Shown here in pieces: positions 15,601 to 27,393 of a stretch of 64,000 bases of DNA (its first letter is position 1; every line of letters begins with the position of its first letter). The notes beneath the pieces are model-generated. The model was not told where the DNA came from. It did not search any database and saw only the letters and a program-made list of their open reading frames with translations. The position numbers and the translations under genes are program-made. The stretch spans positions 33,762-97,761 of the forward strand of contig JASAMV010007906.1 in NCBI GenBank assembly GCA_030248065.1, written 5' to 3'. Origin of the DNA: Rhynchonema sp. JSB1_4 (lineage: Eukaryota > Nematoda > Chromadorea > Monhysterida > Xyalidae).

Positions 15601-17884
15601 TCTCTATTTTTTGCTCTAAACGTGCTGTTTTTTGCAAAAAAAATGCTACTGTTGACATCACCTAACCCTACCATGGGTGTGTGGCCGGCTTGAACAAAGT
15701 CCTCCCCTGGCTGAGGCAGAAAGAAAAGAAAGAGATTCGCTCGGTGACTTTTAGGTTGTCTCTTGTGTTTTTGAGTGTGTGTTTTGAGTTCTGTGAGACT
15801 GCGCTAACCCGTATTGATAAACGTGATATCGAGAATCAACGAGTGGGATCGATCTGTGGCTTGAAAAGGCGTGAATCGCAACCCCGGAGTGGACCGCGCG
15901 TCACTCGGCGGGGCATTTTGTTGAGGTTTGATCTTTGCGCATTTGTGTGTATGACCGTGTTTCAAGCTTAGGTGGCCGCGCCCCGTCGCCAGTCTCGCCG
16001 GTCGGGCCTCCCTGTGTCGTGAGAGGCCGTATCGTTGGGTGGGAAAGCCGTGTGGAGTGCTGCCTCGCCCACCCGATTACAGGTGTATTGGGTGCCATAA
16101 TCGTTGTTTTGTGGCATCTAGACATAGTGCGCACACTCACAGGGCCTCTCATATGACCACACACGTACATGTGACTGGGTGGGCATTTATTTATCCATGC
16201 CCCAGACCCGAAAGGAGTGATTCTATTTTGTATTCATTCTAATTTCACACTAAGTGCAGCTTATTTGCATTGGTCGTGTACCTAGACGTCATAATTTCAG
16301 CCAAAATTCCCATCCCGAATATCAGAAAGCCATACCATCACACCCGCACCACCTGGGGAAGGGTACGGGTGTGTACCTGACTATGGTTGGTACTTATCGA
16401 CCATATTGGATAGCATGGTTTTCGTATCACCTGTGCTTTATATGCACTTAGAACACGTTAGTAACAAAATACCCCTATTTTGTATTTGAGCGCTCATTTT
16501 TATCGTGTTGGACAGATTTCGGCTGGAATAAAAAAAATTTTAATTAAAAAATTTTTTTTTAAAAATGGGGCTTGAATAAAAAATTTTTTTATTAACCACT
16601 GGTCGTTTGTATGATTTAAAACAATATTTTGATGCCAAATCAAGATCAAAGCCATGTAAAACTACGTTCACGACCGTTATATCAGCAAGGTGCATACCGC
16701 TCGCAACTAACATTTCCCACCGCCACCACCCTTCCGCCCATCAGGCCTTCTTTGTACGGCTCGAATGATTTGCCGTCGAGGAAAATGGGCGGCAATTCAA
16801 ACAGCGCGAGCATTTCGGGCGTTTTTTGCCAGAAACTCGATTTAGCTGACTCGGAAACGACTTTCACGTCCCCGCTTTGAACCAATCCCATCAATTCGTC
16901 GAAACTGTTGAACAAACGCGAAGGTTCATACGTTATGATGTTGGCCAGGATGACGTTGCCGTACAGACCGCAGTACAGCAGCGTAAAATAGCCGATTATG
17001 GTGATGTGGAATGCATAAGAACGGGTAGAAGCCAGCTCAGTGCTTGCCAGCAAATAGTTGTGCGCTAGCGCATAACCTGGAAGTGGACGTAGTAAGCAGT
17101 ATCCACTGTGCTGGCGTAGACTTGCCATGGATTTTTGTGTCCGTCGGTAATCGACACTCACTTTTTGTTAGCACGACAACGATGCCGAGCAACAGCCAAA
17201 CGTGAACATCATAAACGAGAATGGACATTGCGTTCTGCGCAAGATCAGGATAGGACTGATCGGATGACAGGACTGTGGTCGCGTAATCCCATGCTGCGAT
17301 TGGTATTGAAGCGTTGACAAACTGAAAGTAAGGAAAGTACACCACGCGTACAACACACACTACTAACAGACATCGGCACTGTGGCGTCGCGGCACCAAGA
17401 ACATTTGGCACTGGACAAAAACAACTGTACAAACTTTTAAGCGTTCTGCGGTGGCTGTCAGTTGAACGGCCGTTGTATCGACGGAACCATTGAGCACCAT
17501 TTCCAGTGCTTCCGACCAGAAGTTCTGTCGCATGTCGACAAATCGGAGTGTGACACCAGCCAGTCGGAAAACCTGAAATTTATGTGCCGAAATTGGCGTA
17601 TACTGTATAGACAACATACACGGTAGCGGAACGGCGCAGAAAAATTAAATGCCCATAACATCGATTATAATAATAGTTTTTAAATGGCCACATTGATAAG
17701 TGGTGTGATTTGGCAGTTGACCAACCACCATCAGTGCTTCAATCTCTAAGCCAGGCTGTGCGCATTTATGGACGATGTCAATCGATGCCTTGTACACACA
17801 CGGCGGGACATGGGGGAATTGGGTGGGATTGATTATGGCCACGCTGAGAACGTTCGATGCGTAGTCGGATGGGGGAATTTGCAT
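12623..17884 (-). CDS. Ionotropic-receptor-like ligand-gated channel (iGluR superfamily), 6 visible exons
   Basis: Exons in gene order: 17884 to about 17650 (donor unsure), 17572-17435, 17321-17162, 17076-16712, 14577-14383, 12955-12623. The first five encode the S1 ligand lobe (PGLEIEALMVVGQLPN), the QLTATAERLK segment with FVNASIPIAAW, the M1 helix (HVWLLLGIVVVLT), M3 (YGNVILANIITYEPSRLF), and S2 up to FLFAASVPGRII. The last encodes helix M4 (NTLGCFIILLAGICVSATF) and a short tail. The Thr and Arg that contact ligand in glutamate receptors are retained (LTATAER), but the position of the acidic S2 ligand residue appears to be Ala, so it is probably not a classical glutamate receptor. No amino-terminal domain is seen: an in-frame stop lies just upstream of the first ATG at 17884, though a signal-peptide exon could be missing. 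Long introns 4 and 5 are filled by transposons. Such receptors in protostomes act in the sensory cell membrane. Family confident; 5' end and start of the last exon uncertain. Confidence 0.8.
12986..14297. mobile_element. hAT-type non-autonomous element, CAGGGTTGG family, in receptor intron 5
   Basis: Flanked by an 8-bp duplication GTCAGAGT (12978-12985 and 14298-14305). The ends are CAGGGTTGGATTAA and TTAATCCAACGCTG. An internal AATCCAACCCTG end at about 13768, and a second copy of the A/T-rich 3' region at 14118-14290, show that it holds a partial duplication of itself around about 350 bp of other DNA. The interior shares a long block with the element at 20394-21177. It starts 31 bp from the last receptor exon. 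No transposase is visible. Confidence 0.85.
14668..15474. mobile_element. Long palindromic foldback element built of TTTCGGTCCAGG units
   Basis: Two ~380 bp arms mirror each other around about 15065-15075. The outer ~150 bp of each arm is an irregular tandem array of 12-18 bp units such as TTCGGTCCAGGTAC (left) and GTACCTGGACCGAA (right). The inner part is unique sequence, for example CATGACCAAAAAATCCC and its complement. It lies in intron 4 of the receptor gene. No target duplication could be fixed. Confidence 0.85.
15528..16601. mobile_element. hAT-type non-autonomous element, CAGTGGTT family, copy 1
   Basis: 1074 bp with ends CAGTGGTTTTTTTT and TTATTAACCACTG, flanked by an 8-bp duplication GTCGTTTG (15520-15527 and 16602-16609). 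It shares its interior, in reverse orientation, with the shorter element at 42805-43503 (for example the CACACTCACAGGGCCTCTCA block). No transposase is seen. It sits in receptor intron 4. Confidence 0.88.
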
Positions 17885-18807
17885 TTTGGCGGGGTTGGGT
17901 TAAAGACTGCCCACTTTATTGCGACATGCTTTTCATCTATGATCTCTGGTTCGGAACATCCGGTAAACGACAAATTGGGAGGCCAAAGTGTAGAATTTAA
18001 AAACTTAGAGGATTGCGCTACAAACAGGGCATGAGGTTGAAGGTTTTGCTAAGTCAGCGCGCGCAGATTATAATTTGCGAAGCAAAACCAATGATGAATT
18101 GCGCGTTCAATTTTCGCTGAAAGCTTTTATTTGACATATTGTAGGTTCACGACGTTTGTGCTGCGCAAGCTTAGATGTGTCCGATGTGTGGTTTTCTGGT
18201 TTTCAGATGGTGTTTGCAGACTTTAAAAGTAATTGACCAAATGTAACTGCCGGCAGGTTGGCTCACCATGATATCAAGCCCTAACTGTTGTCAGGGTATG
18301 AAATTCCAGAAAAAATGTGTGTTAAGGGTACAACTCTTATCCTGGTGCAGCACCAGGTTCAAATTTTGTACATGACTTGACTCGTCTTATTGCGCTTTTA
18401 TGTTCTCTCTCTCAACGGTCATGTGCAACGCGGGCTTCAACCGTATGTGGTCTAAAAAGTTGGAGAGCCTGTGTTGTTTGGTGTGCTGTGCACGAAACAA
18501 GAACGTGTTCTTTTGTGTTGTGAACAGGGGGCGGAAATACATAAGCCCACACAGGGTTCTTATCAGCGACAGTTCAACATTGTTCAGGTGTGATTTGTCT
18601 GGCCTAGTCACGTGTCAAGTTCTAATGTGAAGTATTTATTTATTATGCAACAGCCAACGCGTGACTCTTATCACACGAGTTGTGCACGTTTCAATACAAA
18701 TTCCTGCGTGTGCTCGCTGCGGTCGACAAGACAGAGTTATTTTGGTTGCGAAAGTTATCCAGAACAATTCAAGGTTTCCCGATTTTTCAGCCGCGGAGCA
18801 AAAAAAA
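17885..18807. promoter_or_regulatory. Divergent intergenic spacer (receptor / acid phosphatase)
   Basis: About 0.9 kb separates the first ATG of the minus-strand receptor from the first ATG of the plus-strand acid phosphatase, so the promoters of both genes probably lie here or in unseen upstream exons. No clear TATA box or other element was identified. Confidence 0.35.
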
Positions 18808-21800
18808 ATGAAGACCGAACTTTTATTGTTTGTCATACTTGTCATTCTGGTGCAACTGTCCATCGCGCAGTTTTATGGACAACCGGAACAAATCCACTTG
18901 TCGTACGCAGGTACGTTATGAACGTAATTACCTAGTTGTGCTTTGTCACGTTGGCCAAGCCAATATATTTGCTAATACTGGTGATGCGTCCGCTTTCTTC
19001 GCGCTTTCATTCCCGAAATGGGTTCCTCCAGCTTTAAGGTGACCCCGGTCGAATGTGGGTTACCTGGGTCACTCACGACGACGTCGGTCAGTCCGTGGTG
19101 GAATACGGGGAAACGAAATTGACCGAAACGAGGAATGCGACCACTCACTTGTTCACTGGCTGGTTCTTTTTATTTTAAAAACTAAATACGTATTATTCAT
19201 CAGCAAAAAGTCTAATCCACGCCATGAGCGATAGCAAACTTGGTGATCGGATCGGATCGGACCACTGTCTTGGGGTGATATTTTTGAAACGGTGTAAAGG
19301 TCAGTTGGGTGTAAGGCCGCTTTCACAATCATCCGGTTTCCGGAATCCGGTTTCCGGTTTCCGGAATTGGCTTCAAATCCGGTTTCCCTAAATGTTTTTT
19401 CCGGTTTCCGGAATCCGGAAGTTGCTTTCACAATCATCCGGTTTCCGGTTTCCGGTTTTCGCCCTAATTCAAATCCGTTTTCCGGCGACCGGAAACCGGA
19501 AAAGGCCATTTAGAGCCGGTTCTAATTTTTTATCCGGTTTTGGGTGCATAACGGGTAGTGGACGTCATGGGATGGACACGTTTACTTGTGTGATGACTTG
19601 TTGCTCGTGTGTGCACACAAGTAAATTATATGCTTATAATATTAACGAATATCACTGATGTACATATGCATTCTAACGGTGTTTTCAGAAGGTTCGCAAT
19701 GTGGCGCAAATAAATTGAATAAGCAAAGCTGAGAAAAGCCAACAGCCACGCTTTCAGACCCAAAAGAACTTTGAAGATCAGGAACACATCGCGCACGTTC
19801 ATGTGCTGATGTGTGTTCCTGCGCTGAGTTGGTGGTACCATACCATACTGCTATACCACATAACACAACCAGAGAATCTTTACTTCTGGATCTGGCACAC
19901 TCGTTTGTTCCTATAAGGTGACCTAAAAGTAGTCTTCCCGGACACAAATTTTGTCTGAAACCAGGGCCAATGAGCATTTTACTGCACAGCACCTGCTTTC
20001 TGTTTCTGACAAACTGGATTTCGTATTAACAGTCGTAGGATGTCGATCGACGTTGACAGAGAGCGGATTACACTCTCTTTTTTGGTGAAGATCTGAAAAA
20101 TTGTTATTCATTTTGAAGCGTGCCGTAGCTGGCGAATATGGACACGACAAGGAACGTGCACCGGTGCACGCAATATTCCTTCTGGTCTTGCACATTCGCT
20201 TGGAGATACCACCCTTATCGGACTCAAATTTTCTCAGGAATCCAGTAACGCCAACATTTTACTCTTTCTCACTTTTACTTTGTGAGAACTTGACTTCATG
20301 AACGAGCAGTCATCTGAACTACTGTATGTGTATGATTCCATCCAAGAACAGAGTCTCAGTCTCGCAAATCAGTTTTTTCTGTTTGTATGTGAGCAGGGTT
20401 GGATTTAAAAAAAAGTAAAAATTTTTTTGTAAAAAAAAAATTTTTTTTTAAAAAAAAGTTGGCCACTTTTTTTTATTTTAAAATTTTAAAAAGTAAGTCC
20501 ACTTTTTTTTATTATTTTTCCCCTTTTTTTCGTTATTTTCTCACTTTTTTAAGGTAAAAATGTATGTTTTCATGCGTTTTATTGCTCATCATTCTCAAAA
20601 AAACGCCTGCGGCGCTTATATTTCAGTTTAAAATGGCGTTGTAATGGACTCATACAGTTCCTACACATCCCAACAATCGCTGCACGTATAATATAGGACA
20701 CCCCATACCGTATACTGTGCAGTTATTGAGCTATCGACGTAAGCTATCGACAGACTCCACGTTGCTCGCCTATTTGCAGTTGTGTGGATTTGTCATTTGT
20801 TGCTTTTGTCACACAATATGAGTGTGGTGTAGCTCTTTATCTCTCTTCAAATTTATCCCCAAATTCACAAACAGAAGGTTGGTCTTCCTTTTGTCATATA
20901 TGTATGCCCACAGAGTTACCTTCGGGCGGGTTCTCAAAGTTGTGACCAAATGGGCTAGATCGCAGGTGATCGACATAAACATGCAAGTCAGTGGAGAAGT
21001 TCTCTTTAGTGTCCCTCAAAACATACCTAAGTAACATGATTTCAGAAATTTCATTTTTCTAGAAACCAATTTTTTGGGGGTCCGGAATAAAAAAAAGTGA
21101 TTTTTAAAAAAAATTTTAAAAAGTTTTTTTTTTAAAAAAAAAAGTTCGATAATAAAAAATTTTTTAATCCAACCCTGTATGTGAGCAAAGAACAACAAAA
21201 CATCATCCTTTAGTGACTATTATCACAATCATATCCCCAAATCTATGAGTGGATGCGCGCTGTTTTCGAAGCTTGATGTAGGCATAACTGCATAGTGTTT
21301 GGCATCATTTATCTGCAAAACTTATTTTGCGGTCATCATCATCTAAACTGGCTAACAGATGTTTTCAGGGGCTTTTCGATATTTAGTGTCCCTACTTTCT
21401 TTTAAGTTACATCACGGTATTTTCAGAGGGTTTTTCCGTGAATTAACGCCAACGCTAATTCTGCAAACTACATAGTTTTCAGAAGCTTTTCTGTTTGGTT
21501 GGTTGGGACATGAAAGTGCCTCAAATCTTGCATGCATGTATACAGTAGCTAATTTTGTTGCTTTTGTTGGTAAGGTTTTTTTCGTTTTGTCCCTGTGGTG
21601 TGAATTGTCTGGAATAAATATGAGTTGAACAGTGTAACGGCCAAGTTTCCCGAGTCAGAACAACATTCTTCAAAATAGGGTAGATTAGCACCTTGCTACA
21701 GTATACTGACAGTAACACACCTCCGCATGAAGACAATACTTCGGCATAATGTTGCCATGCTCAACAGCGCTGACCACACAATATAAACGCTCATAAAGCA

Positions 21801-24800
21801 CATAACGTCAAATACAGATAGAAAACTTTGAATGGTCAAGATAGATGCAGGTACACAATATACATAGGGTGGCATTTTCGAAACGGTGTAAAGCTCAGTT
21901 GGGTGTAAAGGTCGGTGTAAGCTCGGTCGAAAGCTCGGTCGGTGTCAGCTCGGTGTAAACATGAAACATTCCACGTTAACAGCAGGCAATGTTTCATGTT
22001 TACACCGAGCTGACACCGACCGAGCTTTCGATTGAGCTTACACCGACCTTTACACCCAACTCACCTTTACACCGTTTCGAAAATATCACCCATACATATG
22101 TATACATAAGATGTTTGTCCCATCGATGTCTCAAGAATATGTCGAGCAATCTGCTGCCCGAAATTGGGCCTGCGGTCAAAATGCAGGGCTAAAAAAACAG
22201 CAAAGTCTCCTTTTGTATAAGTCTTTCATTTTATTCTCGGTCCAAACAAAGTATACAGCAAATGTTTCATCGCAACAGCAGCCATCAAGTAGCACGCATG
22301 TTTCGAGCCGCGTTGTCGGCCTGTTGGTTATCATCCACGACGATGACTGCTGTTTTCAAGGCGTTGAAACATTTTCTGTATACCGCCTCTGGACTGTTAT
22401 AAAACGGAAAGACTATAACATGCACAGAGTGCGTTATGTCTGGCCACCAGCTGAACAAGGAATGCGGTTGCCGTGTGTGATATAGAACTTGTCAAACCGC
22501 GTGCAACTAATCAAATCCGGAAACCGGAAACCGGATGATTGTGAAAGCACTTTCCGGCAGCCGGAAAACGGAAACCGGAAACCGGAAAATAAAAACCGGA
22601 TTCCGGAAACCGGAAACCGGATTTCATTTTTTTGAGATTTGAATTCCGGAAACCGGAAACCGGATTCCGGAAACCGGATGATTGTGAAAGCGGCCTAAGG
22701 GTCGGTGGAAAGCTCGGTGTGAAAAAGTTCAGTGTAAGCTTCAAACAGTGCACGCTGAGCCAGCAGCAGACGCGCGTTTCTAAACGAAAGGTTAACTTTG
22801 ACAGTCTGCTGTGCAAGTGTAAATCGTCTGTTTGCAATATTGTTTGTTTAGGCTGGTTGCACAAGCGTTTTTAAACGATATTTATAAATTTCGTGACCTT
22901 TTATGGAGCCGTTTTGAATTCGTGCTGCGATCAGTTAGCGGCATCAATTTTTTTGGTACCGCCGTCAATGAATGTTCAATTTCTCAATAGCCTCACGGCG
23001 GAATGTCAGGCAACTTAAAAATATTCCTTTAAAACGTTTCTGCAACCAGCTTAAATGAACTAGATTGCAAACAAACGATCTACATTAGCACAGCAGACTG
23101 TCAAAGTTGACCATTCGTTTAGAAACGCGCGTCTGCTGCTTGCTCAGCGTGCAATGTTTCAAGCTTACGCCGAGCTTACACTGAACTTTCTCACACCGAG
23201 CTTTCGACCGACCTTTACACCCAACTGACCTTTACACCGTTTCAAAAATATCACCCGGTCATCGCACGCGCGATTTTTGCATTTTGGGATTTACGCGAGA
23301 AACAAATTTCGACGAACCTAAAAATTGTTCATTTCAGTTTTGTGGGCAAAGTTTTTAGGCTACTTGAAACTTGTGTGGCATCACTACATAAATTTCTCTT
23401 GATGCCAAAGTCGCACGTGACAAAAACCGGTCCGATCGCCCGATCCGATCACCAAGTTCTTGATATCGCTCTGTGTATTTATTCAGATGGAGGCCTGCAA
23501 CATCGCCAGCTTCACATCCATCGAGCGCTCATGACCGGACTGAAACCGGGACGCACTTATTGTACGTCATAACCCTGCTCGGATAAGATTTTTGTTTTTT
23601 TTCAAACGCTTTGTCTGATCGAAGCGCGCACAAAACGTAGGATGAATGCATTGTGTGCACAGCAGCTGCGCGGTAGTGGCTGCATAATGGACCAGGGAGG
23701 AAGACGTTTCGAAAAATATTCTCGATAATTGCATATACAGTATGAATGAATGAAACGTCATTATCCGAAAAAAAACTCAGCCGCGAAAAAACTTCGCTTA
23801 ATCATATATATAAATGAATGAACGACATTATCCAAGATAACCAGGCGATGTTTAATCTTCTGCCGCTACAGTGTACCATTGCGGCAGCCGATGGGGCTGG
23901 AGCGCTCTGTACTTCTTCCGTGCCCTCAAGCCATCAGCAACTGGCTTTCGATACGCACTCTATGGTGATTTGGGCAATGTCAACCCACAGTCGTTGGCAA
24001 GGATCCAAAAAGAGGCGCAAATGGGACATTTTGATATGATTCTGCATATTGGTAACTGCGTGTTCTTTTTTTATGGCTTCATGTAGCCATTCGGTGCATT
24101 AGCACTGATGCTGTGCCCCTGATACACCAGCTCTCTGTGGAATCAAGGCAAAACGAGTAGGACTTACTGCTGTCGTGTCGCATCATTATCATTAATCTCG
24201 AAGTTCGAACAAAACGACAGCATTGTCATACTTTCTATTCGGTGCCTTGCATGCATTAACATGTATGTAGCGCGTGCACAAACATCTGAGCCGGGTATCG
24301 ATGTGTCGCGCAAAACAAACGCAGCCAGGTGGCTGACAATGTCGGTGTAAGTTCGATCGAAAACTCGGTCGGTGTAAGCTCGGTGTAAACTTGAAACATT
24401 AAACGTTAACAGCAGACAATTACTCATGCTTACGCCAGGCCTACACCGACCGAGATTTCGACCGAGCATACGCCGACCTTTACACTCAACTGACGTTTAC
24501 ACTGTTTCGAAACTTCCACACAAAACCTTTCTTCATAAGCAGCTGATTGCGAGCTTCCGCCAACAGCTGATTCGTGCTCATACATATGCATTACGTGCTA
24601 TGCCACAACACATAAACCATAGTCTAACAGGCGATATGGCTTACAACATGGACACGGACAACGCACGATATGGCGATCAATTCATGCGTCAGATCGAACC
24701 GATAGCAGCCTATGTGCCCTACATGGTCACGGTCGGCAATCACGAATATGCGTATAATTTCTCGAATTACGTCAGCCGATTCACCATGCCGCAGTGGCAA

Positions 24801-27393
24801 CAGCAGGCCAGCTTGTTTTATAGGTCAGGAGCACGGCTTTAAAAGATGTTTACGATCATAAGGGTAAGGTTGAAGGTGCAAAGCCCTAATTCTATTTCGT
24901 TTTCTGAAAGAACAGAAAACAAATTCTCACGCGCTGATTGGCTGTCGCGCGTCCAGCAGCCAATCACCAAACGAGAACTTGTTCTCTGTTCACTCAGAGA
25001 ACGACAGGGCTTAAGGTCGATTTATACTTCTGACTTCCGGGAAGTAGAAGTCAAAATCCAGAGCAGTCACTATCACGCAGAAGTGCCCAGCAAGGCAGTG
25101 ATTGCTTGTAGTGATTGCCTGTTCCACTCTGTCCGTTGACCGCTGCCTGCCGTCTGCTGTTCTTGCTCTGTTAATGAGCTGACCGAACGGGCAGTCACAA
25201 ATTTGTGACTGCTATTGCCGGGCAGTCAAAGTATGAGCCGACCTTAAACGACTACCGCCTGTGACTTTAGGCTGAATAGTTGTTGCATACTTTGCGTGTC
25301 CACCGATGTTCCAGTTTCGACCTCGGCCCGGCGCATTTCATCGGCATCAGCACTGAGTTCTATTACTACATTCAGTTCGGCATTGATCAGATTAGGAAGC
25401 AATACGAATGGCTGATCGCTGATCTGCAGGCAAGGCGCAGGGGGTCTTCGACGTTGTCGTTTTGGCAATCAGTTTTTGCAGTCAGGCTTTCTCAGTCAGA
25501 CGCGAACATGCGAAACTGACTGACGACACCATATTTGACGATTACTTCGGTTCTCCCCCCACAGGCAGCCAACGCCAACCGCGCCAATGTGCCTTGGATC
25601 ATAACGATGGGACATCGACCGATGTATTGCTCGGACGCAGATGGTGATGACTGCACCAAGTACGAGTCGAGGGTTAGCAATTGATGTGACTTGTTATCGT
25701 ATGGGGATCGTCAACATTTGTAATGAATCTGAAATATGAACACTATGGCTGGTATGTCGCTTTGCCGGCATGGTCGGGTTGGTTGTGGTCGGCGATGCAA
25801 AATGAATTTGCCGTATCCGGCGACTTTATTGCTTCTGTCATTTTGTCCAGCATAGAAGTTGCTCCCTTGGGAACTGTGAGAAACTGTTACGCTGGCTACA
25901 GTCACAGGATCAACAAAATCACAGAAAATGGCAAAACTCATTTTGCACCGCCGACCACACCCGACCCGACCGTGCCGGCGAAATGGCATACCCGGCCCAT
26001 GTATGTTTAGGCCGCAAGTCTGACGTTAATCTGCTTGTTACGACTCTACATACGATCCCGACAATAAAGATGGTTGATTGCAACACCCAGCACGCTTTTG
26101 CAGATTCGTTCCGGCATGCCGCTCTACCACAAGTACCCGCTCGAACAACTCTTCTACGCACAAGGTGTCGATCTTGAACTTTGGGCGCATGAGCATTCGT
26201 ACGAACGTCTGTGGCCGGTCTACAATCGAACGGTCTACAACGGCACCCACAATCCGTACCACAACCCCCCGGCACCAGTGCACATCATCACCGGATCGGC
26301 GGTATAGGGTCCCATCCTAGTTGTCATAAACCGTATATCAAGCTTGGTTATCTACACCTGGTGAACTGCGCCAACGTTTTCGCAACATACAGACCTAAAG
26401 CAAAGGGGTTTTTCCCTTACTGATGACTGGGGTTCAGTCGGGATCCAGAAAAGTTCTCGGATTCCGATCTCAAAGATTTCAAAATTAATCCCGATATTAA
26501 GATCCCGGTCTCGAATCCTTAAAGCCAGATCTAGATAGTGTTCGGGATCCGAAGTCTGTTACAGTTCTGCAAAAATTGTTTCGATGTGTTGCACTGAAGA
26601 TTGTTTACTTTTCATCGGGTCGCTTTGTCTCAAAATCGTTTCTCCTTTCATCGATTTCTCCCCCAGACGACTTACAACTGATAAACTTAGAAACAGCCGC
26701 AAAAATCTTCATTTTTACATGATTAAGAGTTTGTGCCTGATCATGATCCCGAATCCAGATCCCTATCTTTTGGCCAGTCCCGACCCCGTTGTGCGTTTAG
26801 TCCCGATCCAAACACAAGACTGTCTGCAGCAATTCGCAGGGTTGCCAAGAGCTGACGGACCCATTCGAATTGCGTCTGCCTCCATGGAGTGCCTTTCACT
26901 CGTCGCAGTACGGCTACAGTCGAATGCACATACACAACAACACTCATTTGTATCTCGAACAAGTCTCGGACGATTTGGTACGTCATTTTGTAGAAAAATA
27001 CACAGAACTCTCAATAACTATTGAGTTATTACATTTGTCAGGATGGCAAAGTAATCGACTCCATGTGGCTTGTGAAACACCAACATGGAACTGGTTTGTA
27101 TGAGTGAGTTGGACTCGGGGATGTGATTTTGCAATTTCGTGATCTGAGTTGTAAAATGGTCGGTATGTCTTCAATAAATAGCCGAACACTGGTGACTTAC
27201 GCCATCATATCTCTCTCGATAGCTCGGATGCAATATTGCAAGTCCAAATGAAACTTACCAACAGCGTGGTCTATTTTACAGAGCCCATCCGCATCGCAAT
27301 TTGGGCCACTACGTTCCCGATGACTACAGACCGTCAATCGAAGCTGTCAAACAACAGTACAGGAAGACGTGTGAAGGCTGTGAACCGCTTTGA
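18808..27393 (+). CDS. ACP7: Purple acid phosphatase (ACP7 type), secreted metallophosphatase, 11 exons
   Basis: Hydrolyses phosphate monoesters with a two-metal centre. Exons: 18808-18910, 19039-19158, 23487-23561, 23872-24051, 24631-24823, 25315-25429, 25565-25672, 26104-26301, 26840-26977, 27042-27103, 27282-27393; all phases join, giving 467 residues against 438 in human ACP7. The signal peptide is TELLLFVILVILVQLSIA. An N-terminal fibronectin-like part (QIHLSYAGDPGRMWVTW) precedes the metallophosphatase domain. The metal-binding motifs are all present: GDLG, GDMAY, GNHE, MGHRPMY and AHEHSYERLWP. The C-terminal VHIITGSAGCQE and GYSRMHIHNNTH blocks match the family. Two introns appear to begin with GC: intron 6 (CAG|GCAAGG) and intron 2 (CTG|GCTGGT). 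Intron 2 is 4.3 kb and holds nested transposons. The start is the first ATG ahead of the signal peptide. Family and gene structure confident; the end of exon 2 is less so. Confidence 0.93.
20394..21177. mobile_element. hAT-type non-autonomous element, CAGGGTTGG family
   Basis: 784 bp with ends CAGGGTTGGATTT and TTAATCCAACCCTG, flanked by an 8-bp duplication TATGTGAG (20386-20393 and 21178-21185). The interior matches 12986-13768 in the opposite orientation (for example the ATACCGTATACTGTGCAG and TCGATCACCTGCGATC regions). No coding capacity. Confidence 0.9.
21867..22091. mobile_element. Intact foldback MITE, GGTCGGTGTAAGCTCGGTC family
   Basis: 225 bp, palindromic over almost its full length, centred on AACAGCAGGCAATG. 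Flanked by ATACATA on both sides (21860-21866 and 22092-22098). The arms are arrays of short GGTCGGTGTAA / GCTCGGTCGAA units. Relatives lie at about 24332-24518 and 49226-49396, and in the split element 19271-23257. Confidence 0.85.
22216..22417. mobile_element. Short palindromic MITE (partner at 27934-28134)
   Basis: About 200 bp with imperfect inverted ends (TATAAGTCTTTCATTTTAT / ATAAAACGGAAAGACTATA) and inner complementarity around AAATGTTTCATCGC / GGCGTTGAAACATTT. A reverse-oriented copy is at 27934-28134. Confidence 0.75.
24332..24518. mobile_element. Degenerate foldback MITE of the GGTCGGTGTAA family, acid phosphatase intron 4
   Basis: The same motif order as the intact element at 21867-22091 (GTCGGTGTAAG...AACAGCAGACAAT...ACACCGACCGAGA...CTGTTTCGAAA), with several substitutions. 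The outer end on the left is lost or diverged. Confidence 0.7.
25015..25243. mobile_element. TTAA-flanked MITE in acid phosphatase intron 5
   Basis: 229 bp with ends GGTCGATTTATACTTCTGAC and GTCAAAGTATGAGCCGACC, flanked by TTAA at 25011-25014 and 25244-25247. TTAA duplication is typical of piggyBac-type insertion. No open frame. Immediately upstream, 24915-24990 forms a separate imperfect hairpin (AACAAATTCTC / GAGAACTTGTT). Confidence 0.65.

Larger units (their letters stand above)
19315..22695. mobile_element. Harbinger-like non-autonomous element with TAA target duplication
   Basis: The ends GGCCGCTTTCACAATCATCC and its exact complement are flanked by TAA on both sides (19312-19314 and 22696-22698). 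Just inside both ends are arrays of TCCGGTTTCCGG / CCGGAAACCGGA units (about 19333-19505 and 22517-22678). The interior holds three younger insertions (20394-21177, 21867-22091, 22216-22417). A 3-bp TAA duplication and GGCC-type ends fit PIF/Harbinger elements. No transposase or MYB-like gene was recognised. Confidence 0.7.
19271..23257. mobile_element. Foldback element (GGGTGATATTTTTGAAACGG ends) split by a nested element
   Basis: The left piece 19271-19314 begins GGGTGATATTTTTGAAACGG; the right piece 22699-23257 ends in its complement. Removing the TAA-flanked insertion 19315-22695 joins GTTGGGTGTAA to GGGTCGGTGG, the same order of motifs as in the intact relative at 21867-22091. The right piece contains a second palindrome (AGACGCGCGTTTCTAAACGA and its near complement at about 22770 and 23120). 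It lies inside intron 2 of the acid phosphatase gene. Confidence 0.7.
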
